A stretch of 64,000 nucleotides of DNA from Aurantiochytrium sp. KH105. Lineage: Eukaryota; Sar; Bigyra; Thraustochytrida; Thraustochytriidae. The translations under genes and the position numbers were made by a program. The notes under the pieces are model-generated. The model saw only the letters and a list, made by a program, of their open reading frames with translations. It ran no database searches and was not told where the DNA came from. The DNA lies in NCBI GenBank assembly GCA_003116975.1, contig BGKB01000191.1, positions 1 to 64,000 of the forward strand, read 5' to 3'. Below are positions 56,973-64,000 of the stretch, piece by piece (position 1 is the first letter of the stretch; each line of letters begins with the position of its first letter).

Positions 56973-57961
56973 GCCCGCCCGTCAACCCCCCTTCCCCGCG
57001 CTCTCGCCTGCGCAGCGAGCGAGCGGTCTGATCGTTCTCGATTTGGTTTTGGCAATGGCAACTTGTGTCCCTACGTGTAGTGGAGAGAAACAGAATTGAA
57101 AAAGAAGTGATTGTGTGATGACGCCTCCATGATGGGCAAGAGCAACAATTTCGTGCGTAAACGTTCAAGCCTGCTGGCTAGGGCATTGGCCACGTGAAAT
57201 ACGAGAAGAGAAAGGCGGAAAACGATCTTACAAACAAAGAACTGAAGCTCGCTCTACATTTTGAACACCCTTCGCGGGCGGCATTTAATCATTGCTCGTC
57301 TTGCGTGGGCAAATATCTCCGCACGAGAGCGTGTGTTCCGTGATCTGCAACAAAGATATCCCGAGATGTTTTCCAATAGACAGCAAAGTGACTTTTGGTG
57401 TGCACGAGGAGCTTTCATTCATTTGAGCATCTTCGAAACCTTATCGCCGACCCATGCCGCTTTGCTTTATCCCCCCAAAAAGTACGTATACACAATAGGC
57501 CTGAACCTATGCCTAAGAGTAAGATCAACGCTCACGTTGGACCCTCGACTCTTGGTTTTCTGCTTGAAAACTCTGTCTGGCTCAAGTGACTTCGTTCGAA
57601 AGCGCCGACTGTGAGTCATCAAAGATTCCAGGTCGACACGTATCTTTCTTCCCAGCAAGTATCATTCATTCGAAGCCTGCTATCTCGCAGGAAAAGCATG
57701 AGCCATGTGGCGCAAATTGTCATTCGTCGCGGCACGACAAAGGAACCCCGCACTCTGGACCAAACCCGAACACAAGATTTTTTTTCTTCTGTTGGTCGTG
57801 TTGGTCTCCCCTCTTCGCAAGGCGGCTCGCAGCACCAGAACTCTGAGTGCCTGCGCGGGGGGCGCAGCGCCACGTTGCGCGCGCGGGGAGCGCAGCGACA
57901 TCGCCAGGCCCTCGAGGCTCGGGTGGGTGGTGCGGGACAAGAGACGCTGCACGAGGGCACG
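56973..57961. promoter_or_regulatory. Shared upstream region of unknown membrane gene (-) and MMAA (+)
   Basis: Head-to-head starts about 1 kb apart. AT-rich middle (57100-57600), GC-rich near MMAA. Contains one T-run (57778-57786) at which open frames change; no domain is seen in any of them. Confidence 0.5.
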
Positions 57962-59296
57962 ATGCAAGTCGCAGCGAGGCTGGCGCAGAGGATGCGGCAT
58001 GCGCAGCGAGCGCATGGGCTCGCGCAGCGACGCGGGCTCTCGCGCGACCTCGGCGCGAGGCTCGAGAAGAGCGACAAAGGCCTCTTGCGCGCGACGAGGA
58101 CGTGGAGCAGGGTTGCCAGCAATTTCACAGGCAGCGCGAGGCTCGAGACCTTTGGGTGCGCGAGGATGCTGGCCACCAAGACAAGGGACGTCGAAGCGTC
58201 GGACGTGGAGCAGGCCCGCGAGGTCAAGGCCGAGGTCAAGGAGGAGATGGAGCCCGCAACGCTGGAGATGGCCAAGGGCGTGCTTGCGGGAAATCGTGTG
58301 AGTCTTAGTCGCGCCATCACGCTCATCGAGTCGTGGAAGGAATCGCACACGCTGCAAGCGCAGTATCTGCTCGAGTATGTACTCAAAGACCGCCAGGAAA
58401 AGGGAATCGACGCGACCTCCTCGTTTCGGCTGGGCATCTGCGGGACTCCAGGTAGCGGCAAGTCCTCGACCATTGAGCGCCTGGGAACAATGCTGGTTCG
58501 TGATAAGGGTCAACGCGTTGCAGTCCTGGCCGTGGACCCAAGTTCTGCGCGATCCGGCGGGTCAATTTTGGGCGACAAGACCCGCATGACGGAGCTATCC
58601 AAGCTAGAGGAAGCCTATGTGCGTCCGTCTCCGACACGCGGGTCCCTTGGCGGCGTCGCGCAGCACACAAACGATGTGGTTCTTCTTTGCGAGGCGGCCG
58701 GTTTCGACATCGTAATTGTCGAGAGCGTCGGTCTCGGGCAAAGTGAGGTCCTCATTGACGAGGTGGTGGATATGACTGTTTTGCTGGCGGCTCCAGCGGG
58801 CGGCGATGAACTTCAGGGCGTGAAGAAGGGCATCATGGAGATTGCCGACATGGTCGTTGTGAACAAGGCGGATGGCGATCTCGAGAAGGTCGCTCGGCAC
58901 GCCGCCACCGACTACATGCACGCGCTGCAGCTCATGCGGCGCAAGCGGGAGGCGTGGCGGCCTCGCGTGAAGAAATGCTCGGCTCTGCGCAACACCGGCA
59001 TCGAGGATGTCTGGCAGGTCGTAGAGAAGTTCCGCAAGACCATGACCGAGTCTGGCGATCTCCTGCTCAAGCGCCAGCAGCAGAACCGTTCTTGGATGTG
59101 GAACCAGTTCAACGAGCAGCTCATGTTCCGCGCCAAGCACGACCCCGAATTGCACCACCTCGCCGACGATCTGGCCGAGACGCTCGGACAGGGCTACGGC
59201 ACTCCGCGTCACGCCGCGCGGACGCTCGTCTCCGAGTTTTTGCGCAAGAATGCCCCCGCTCCCCCTTCTTCTTCGTCCTCTTCGACCTCTTCGTAA
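57962..59296 (+). CDS. MMAA: Methylmalonyl-CoA mutase-associated GTPase MMAA/MeaB
   Basis: 444 residues if the ATG at 57962 is used. I prefer it because MQVAARLAQRMRHAQRAHG and the following residues look like a mitochondrial presequence; an in-frame ATG at 57698 would add 88 residues of non-coding appearance. The G3E GTPase domain has P-loop GTPGSGKSS near 162, DPSSARSGGSILGDKTRM, ESVGLGQSE, a Gly-rich PAGGDELQGVKKGIME and NKADGD. A C-terminal dimerisation helix (SWMWNQFNEQLMFR) and a Ser-rich tail end it. MMAA gates delivery of adenosylcobalamin to methylmalonyl-CoA mutase and protects it, in propionate and odd-chain fat breakdown. It predicts B12 use by this organism. Human MMAA is 418 residues. 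Start choice is the only doubt. Confidence 0.92.
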   Translation: MQVAARLAQRMRHAQRAHGLAQRRGLSRDLGARLEKSDKGLLRATRTWSRVASNFTGSARLETFGCARMLATKTRDVEASDVEQAREVKAEVKEEMEPATLEMAKGVLAGNRVSLSRAITLIESWKESHTLQAQYLLEYVLKDRQEKGIDATSSFRLGICGTPGSGKSSTIERLGTMLVRDKGQRVAVLAVDPSSARSGGSILGDKTRMTELSKLEEAYVRPSPTRGSLGGVAQHTNDVVLLCEAAGFDIVIVESVGLGQSEVLIDEVVDMTVLLAAPAGGDELQGVKKGIMEIADMVVVNKADGDLEKVARHAATDYMHALQLMRRKREAWRPRVKKCSALRNTGIEDVWQVVEKFRKTMTESGDLLLKRQQQNRSWMWNQFNEQLMFRAKHDPELHHLADDLAETLGQGYGTPRHAARTLVSEFLRKNAPAPPSSSSSSTSS

Positions 59297-60000
59297 TAGC
59301 TTGGAAATCCATTTTTTGCATCATCACCATCAACCATCCGAATCCCGAGTCGCAGTCTGACTCCCAGCGCCAGCGAGCGGTCGCGGCGCGCGCCACGAAA
59401 TCGTGTCCCGAATCCCTCCCTCGCCCGCCAGCGTCCTATTTCGCCGGAAGGAGCGAGAGAAGATCGCGGGCGCCGTTCAGCCCGAGAGAGCCCCAGCCGC
59501 GAGGATGCGGACGATGATCATCATCATCGTCGGAGTCGCCTTCGCTCTCCCTGCCCTGGCCTGCCTGCCGCGTCCTCGCCGAGGTCGACGCCTTGCCTCG
59601 CGCCGGCAGTGCGTGCTTGCACACACAATGCTTGCACAGTGCTTGTTCACACACTGGCAGGCTTGGGACGATGCGCACTCTGGGATAGCACTCACTACCT
59701 TCCCCACCTCCATCTCGCCCAAGTTGTGCACGCTCCATCTGCGCGGGGAGGGGGGTCCGGTGTCCGGGCATCCATTTTCTCCAGACCCTTCAAGTTGTCC
59801 TCGAGCTCTCTCTCTCTCACGCGGCTGCAGAGGTTCGCGTCTTCGCGGGCTGCAGCTCGTGATGCTGCCTGCTGCAAGTTCACGTTCTTGCTCTTGCTCT
59901 TTCGATCGCTCTTTCGCTCTTCCGCTCGCTGGCCCTTCCAGCGTGTACTTTCCCACTTGCGCCCCCTCGCGCGTGCAGCGCTGGCACGCCTCGCCCTCTT

Positions 60001-60087
60001 CCTTTCCTTCTTCCTTTCCTTTCCTTCTTTCTTTTCTTCTTTCTTTCTTTCTTTCTTTCTTTCCTTCTTTCTTCTTCTTTCTTTCCA
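60001..60087 (+). repeat. TTTC / TTCC pyrimidine tract
   Basis: Polypyrimidine run of TTTC and TTCC units, similar to the one at 22366-22400, ~0.5 kb ahead of the myosin gene. Confidence 0.9.
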
Positions 60088-60341
60088 TCCATCGCGCGCG
60101 TACACCCGCACTGCGCACACGCGCGCACTCGCCAGCGCCCAGTAGCCGCTGTCGGGGCAAGTGGAACAAACGCGCGGGCGAGTGAACAATGGCCGGCCTG
60201 CACACGGCGCGAAGAGGCGGCGCGTGCACGCGGCGCAGGGGGCGCGCGCGCAGAGGGGACGCGGGCGCGGCGTCCCAGGGCGACCAGTACCAGCAGCGAG
60301 GAGGAGGAGGAGGATAAGTTGCGCAGCAGCACTCAGACCCG

Positions 60342-60374
60342 CATCGATCATCGATCGATCGATCGATCGATCGA
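60342..60374 (+). repeat. ATCG tetramer run
   Basis: About eight tandem ATCG units, one interruption. Self-complementary, so it could fold or extrude. Confidence 0.9.
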
Positions 60375-60600
60375 GCATCCGTCGCCAGACGACGAACGCA
60401 GCAGCGCTCGCGAGGGAGGGAGAGGCCCGCGGACACCAAGGCGCGCAGGCGAGGCGAGGCGAGGCGAGGCGTCGGTCGCAGGGCCGGCGAGAGAGAGGGC
60501 AGAGCGCGGAGGCCGGGGCGCGAGGGAGGGAGGGAGTGCGCCAAGGAGTGTCCCGTGTCCCTCGCACGCGGGCGTCTGCAGCAGCAGCGCGGCAGCAAGG

Positions 60601-63600
60601 ATGCCGCGCTTCGAGAAGGGGAGCTTCGTGTTCATCCCGTCGGAGGAGAATGTCTTTGAAGCAGCGCAGGTCGAGGCCGGCTTCGACCCGAGCAAGCCGG
60701 GCATGGTCAAACTCGTCGAGACGGGACGACGCATGAAGCTCGGTGCCGCAGAGACAGCCGGTGTCTTCGAGATGGACGAACAATGCCTCGATCCGGTCCC
60801 GGATATGGTCACGCTCAAGCAGCTCGACGAGGCAAGCATCCTTCACAACCTGCGCACGCGCTACACCCAAGACGAAATCTATACTCTCATCGGCAGCATC
60901 CTGGTGGCCATCAACCCCTTCAAGGTGCTCAGCATTTACAATCCCCAAATCGTGCAAGACTACGTGCACAATGGCGCCGCCAACATGCCCCCGCATGTTT
61001 TTGGCGTCGCAGATACCGCGTACCGCAACCTGGTCAATTTTAACACCGACCAGAGCTGCATCGTTTCCGGAGAGTCCGGCGCAGGCAAGACCGAGACCAC
61101 CAAACTCTTCCTGCAGTACCTCGGCGAACGCTCCGGAAGCTCGGAGCGCTCCGCTAACCTCCGCGAGCAAATTCTCGAGGCGAACCCGCTCATGGAGGCC
61201 TTTGGCAATGCCAAAACAGTCCGCAACGATAACTCTTCGCGGTTCGGCAAGCTCATCCAGGTCCACTTTGACAACCGTCGGGGCGAGATTGTCGGCGGCT
61301 CCATCACCCAGTACCTCCTGGAAAAGTCGCGCCTGGTCCAGCAAGCCGAAAACGAGCGCAATTACCACATTTTTTATCAGCTCTGCGCCGCCGCGTCCAG
61401 CGATCCGGCCCTCATGGATCGCCTCACGCTGCAAGATGCCGACCAGTACTGGTACTTAAACCAGAGCACCGGTAAATCGAGCACTCACGTTCCCTCGATC
61501 TCCGACACTGCAGACTGGTCCAACACGCTTCTCGCCATGGAGGTCGTGGGCATCTCGCCCGAAGAACGCAGCGACATTATGCAGGTCCTCGCCGGCATCT
61601 TGCACCTCGGCAACATTACCTTTACTGGATCGGCCGAAAGCAGCGCCGTCGAAAACTCCGAAGTGTTGACTCTTGCAGCCGCGCAGCTCGGCACCAAGCC
61701 TGCCGCGCTGGAAAAGGCGCTTACGATGCGAAATCGTGGCAATGCACGCGAGTCCGTCTATAGCAAGCAAAGCGTTGACGACGCTCGCAACTCCCGCGAT
61801 GCCTTGGCCAAGGCCACGTACTCCTTTCTTTTCAACTGGCTCATCGCGCGCATCAACGACTGTCTTTCCTCGCAAATGAATGCCGGTCGCAAATTGGCGC
61901 CCGAGGAGCGCAGCATGATTGGTGTGCTCGATATTTTCGGCTTTGAGTTTTTCGAGCACAACTCCTTTGAGCAGCTCTGCATCAACTATTGCAACGAAAA
62001 ACTCCAGGGCCATTTCAATGCCCACATTTTCAAGCTTGAGCAGGAGGAGTACAAAAAGGAGAACCTCGACGTGAGCCAGGTCGAGTTCGTGGACAACAGC
62101 CTGGTCCTCGAAACGCTCGAGGCAAAGACAACCGGCATTTTCTCCGTCCTCGATGAAGAGAATCGACTTCCTCGTGGTACGGACGAGGGTTTTCTCACAA
62201 AGACTCTCAAGGGCGCGAACGAGGTCCTCTATGCGCCCAAGGCGTCTCGCAAGGACAAATCGGCAGCCTTCAAATTCATCGTGGTGCACTACGCTGGCGA
62301 TGTCGCGTACGACTCGCGCGGGTTTCTTGAAAAGAACCGGGATCTCCTCCTCGCTGACCTCGCGACTCTCGGCACCAAGTCCTCCTTTCCTTTTATGGCA
62401 ACTCTCTTTCAAGCTGGTCAGAGCGGATCGGGTGGAAAGCGCGGCCCGGACGCCAATCGCAAGACCATCGGAACGCAGTTCAAGGAGCAGCTGGTCGACC
62501 TCATGGATTTGCTCAACTCCACCGAACCGCACTACGTGCGCTGTGTCAAGCCCAACAAGGAAAAGGTACCGGGTCGTTTCGATGCCCCACTCTGCTTTGC
62601 ACAGCTGCGCTCTGCCGGTCTCCTCGAGGTCTGCCGCATTCGCCAGATTGGGTACCCGGTTCGCAAGACCTTTACCGAATTCGTTCGTCGTTATTGGCCC
62701 CTCGTTCCGGGCAGCGCAGATGTGTCAAGCTCACCCGCAGAGCTTGGCGCTGCCCTTGAAAAGGCCGGATTCCTTGTCCACGGCGAGTGGCAGGTCGGTA
62801 AGACCAAGGTGTTTATGCGTACCGCCCAGTTCACCGATATTGAGGCCGCTCGCGACGAGGCTGTTACCGCCAAGGCAACGCTGATTCAAAGCGCGGCCCG
62901 TGGCTTTGTGGCACGTCGCCGCTTTGAGAACCTTCGTACCTTTCAAAAGGACCTCGCAGCCGCCATCAAGACACGCGACGCCGAGAACATCAACGAGGTC
63001 CTTCTGCGCACCGGAACACTTCCGTTCCAGGGGCGTCATTTGCCCGAGGTCAAGGATGCGCGCGAGCTTCTCGCTCGTCTTGCCGAAGAAGGCCGCATCG
63101 CTCTCATGCTCGAGGAAGCCATTGCCACACGAGACCGCAGCGCACTCGAATCCGCCATCAGCGCCGCGCGGGCCATGGAGATGGACCGCCAGCCCGTTGT
63201 CAAGAACGCGCTCAAGGCGCTTGAGCTTATCGAAAAGCAAAAGGCAGCCGCTGCGGCGCTCACGGCCGCAATGGAGACCCGCGATTTGTCTAAACTCGCA
63301 GCGGCTCTCAAGAGCGCCTCCTCGCTCGACATGGCCGAAAGCTCCGAGTTTCGTGACGCCTCCACGCTCGAGGTGCAGATCAAGCAGGAGCAGACTGCGC
63401 TTGCAGATCTCAACAAGGCAATTAAAAAGAAGGACGTGGCTTCCATCAAGCGACTCTTGCAAAAAGTCGCCGAGCTCGGTCTTGAGGATGACCCTTTGAC
63501 TCAGGAAGGTCAAGAAATTGCCAAGGCCGAAGCCAAGCGCTCCGCAGCCGCCGAAGAGGCAATGCGCATGGTGCAGCGCAGGCTCATTGAGGCCATTGAC

Positions 63601-64000
63601 AGCCGCGACCTCAACGCTCTCGAATTGCTTTCGAACCGCGCAATTGAACTCGGTATCAAGGGCAGCATCATTGATGAGGCGAACCGTATCCGTGCAGAGC
63701 TCAAAGACAAGGCGGACGTCATCAGTGACATCTCGGCCGCCATCAAGACACTCGATATCCGTGCAAAGTCCCACGAGGGAATCACCGATGCCGACATTGC
63801 TCCGCTCTCCGAAGCGATTCAACGCGCCGTGGACGCGGGTTTCCCGTCCGACGACGACGAAGTCGCCTACGGCATCGAGTTCGAGGAACGCATGCAGCGC
63901 CAAATCGAAGTGCAGCGCCAAATTGACGCTGCACTCAAGGAACGCTCTGACGCAGCCTTCAACGAAGTGGCGCCCCTCATCCGCGAGCTTGGCCTCGAGA
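60601..64000 (+). CDS. Myosin heavy chain, motor, IQ and helical tail, cut by window edge
   Basis: First 1133 residues; the frame is still open at the window end. Motor domain ~60-735: P-loop GESGAGKT near 157, switch I NDNSSRFGK near 209, switch II DIFGFE near 443, HYAGDVAYD, and the actin-side LNSTEPHYVRCVKPNK. A converter leads to one IQ motif (LIQSAARGFVARRRF, ~760). The tail is helical, with four or more degenerate ~40-65 residue units, each with a TRD/SRD/KKD turn followed by a leucine-rich helix, as in ETRDLSKLAAALKSA and DSRDLNALELLSNRAIELG. Class is uncertain; stramenopile-specific myosins are likely. No SH3-like domain is clear at the N-terminus. The start ATG follows a GC-rich leader and the first residues (FEKGSFVFIPSEE) fit a myosin start. 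Confidence 0.93.
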   Translation, partial: MPRFEKGSFVFIPSEENVFEAAQVEAGFDPSKPGMVKLVETGRRMKLGAAETAGVFEMDEQCLDPVPDMVTLKQLDEASILHNLRTRYTQDEIYTLIGSILVAINPFKVLSIYNPQIVQDYVHNGAANMPPHVFGVADTAYRNLVNFNTDQSCIVSGESGAGKTETTKLFLQYLGERSGSSERSANLREQILEANPLMEAFGNAKTVRNDNSSRFGKLIQVHFDNRRGEIVGGSITQYLLEKSRLVQQAENERNYHIFYQLCAAASSDPALMDRLTLQDADQYWYLNQSTGKSSTHVPSISDTADWSNTLLAMEVVGISPEERSDIMQVLAGILHLGNITFTGSAESSAVENSEVLTLAAAQLGTKPAALEKALTMRNRGNARESVYSKQSVDDARNSRDALAKATYSFLFNWLIARINDCLSSQMNAGRKLAPEERSMIGVLDIFGFEFFEHNSFEQLCINYCNEKLQGHFNAHIFKLEQEEYKKENLDVSQVEFVDNSLVLETLEAKTTGIFSVLDEENRLPRGTDEGFLTKTLKGANEVLYAPKASRKDKSAAFKFIVVHYAGDVAYDSRGFLEKNRDLLLADLATLGTKSSFPFMATLFQAGQSGSGGKRGPDANRKTIGTQFKEQLVDLMDLLNSTEPHYVRCVKPNKEKVPGRFDAPLCFAQLRSAGLLEVCRIRQIGYPVRKTFTEFVRRYWPLVPGSADVSSSPAELGAALEKAGFLVHGEWQVGKTKVFMRTAQFTDIEAARDEAVTAKATLIQSAARGFVARRRFENLRTFQKDLAAAIKTRDAENINEVLLRTGTLPFQGRHLPEVKDARELLARLAEEGRIALMLEEAIATRDRSALESAISAARAMEMDRQPVVKNALKALELIEKQKAAAAALTAAMETRDLSKLAAALKSASSLDMAESSEFRDASTLEVQIKQEQTALADLNKAIKKKDVASIKRLLQKVAELGLEDDPLTQEGQEIAKAEAKRSAAAEEAMRMVQRRLIEAIDSRDLNALELLSNRAIELGIKGSIIDEANRIRAELKDKADVISDISAAIKTLDIRAKSHEGITDADIAPLSEAIQRAVDAGFPSDDDEVAYGIEFEERMQRQIEVQRQIDAALKERSDAAFNEVAPLIRELGLE

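Larger units (their letters stand above)
59297..60600. other. Intergenic region and myosin leader with repeats
   Basis: Between two plus-strand genes. Holds a TTTC/TTCC tract (60001-60087) and an ATCG run (60342-60374). Then GC-rich leader up to the myosin ATG. Antisense open frames here are composition artefacts. Confidence 0.6.

Noticed and set aside
57698-57961. Longer N-terminus for MMAA
   Set aside because: The added residues look non-coding, while the ATG at 57962 starts a good mitochondrial presequence. Not fully excluded.
59695-61434. 579-residue open frame on the minus strand
   Set aside because: Antisense to the myosin motor and a repeat-rich leader; no domain, low complexity.

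Overview
The window looks like nuclear DNA of a thraustochytrid-type protist (Labyrinthulea, stramenopiles; Aurantiochytrium, Schizochytrium or Hondaea-like). Reasons: GC-rich coding sequence with few introns, a plant/alga-type PUFA elongase, eukaryotic signalling families (PKG, PAK, myosin), a three-domain fumarate reductase as known from trypanosomatids, and about 20 genes in 64 kb on both strands. This placement is inferred from gene content, not from a marker gene. Coding starts were set at the first plausible ATG; several frames stay open upstream of it.

Layout. 0-6 kb: an SDR-CbiX fusion (-) and a two-exon PUFA elongase (+). 6.7-13.2 kb: a convergent cyclic-nucleotide pair, a PKG with three cNMP-binding domains (+) and a metallo-beta-lactamase plus cNMP-binding protein like the Dictyostelium GbpA/B phosphodiesterases (-). 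Both begin with an N-myristoylation signal. 14-18 kb: a three-exon BLOC1S2 homologue and a single-pass membrane protein. 18.6-22 kb: two PAK-like kinases tail to tail, an inverted paralogue pair. 23.6-25.6 kb: DDRGK1 (UFMylation) and a JTB-like membrane protein.

25.6-32 kb is an accessory island. It holds an intact REase-kinase protein of the Crinkler-RHS type, flanked by copies of another gene, followed by decayed sequence and AACTC / GTCGACTCA simple repeats.

32-44 kb: an SLC19-family transporter whose 3' flank contains a clear TPP riboswitch; an ApbE-fumarate reductase-cytochrome b5 reductase fusion (-); a sulfotransferase (+); an SppA-like S49 protease (-); a zinc-finger gene crossed by an ambiguous base; and a PNPOx-like flavoprotein (-). 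44-64 kb: a LysM-TLDc (OXR1/NCOA7) protein behind a long repeat-rich leader, a C69 dipeptidase with a C-terminal anchor (-), an RMD1/RMND1-type DUF155 protein, an unknown membrane protein (-), the MMAA/MeaB GTPase, and a myosin that runs off the right edge.

How they connect. The riboswitch makes the SLC19 protein a likely thiamine transporter under vitamin feedback. MMAA implies B12-dependent methylmalonyl-CoA mutase. PKG and the MBL protein together suggest a local cGMP (or cAMP) signalling and turnover pair at membranes. The strongest unexpected finding is the TPP riboswitch on the 3' side of a transporter gene in a non-plant eukaryote.
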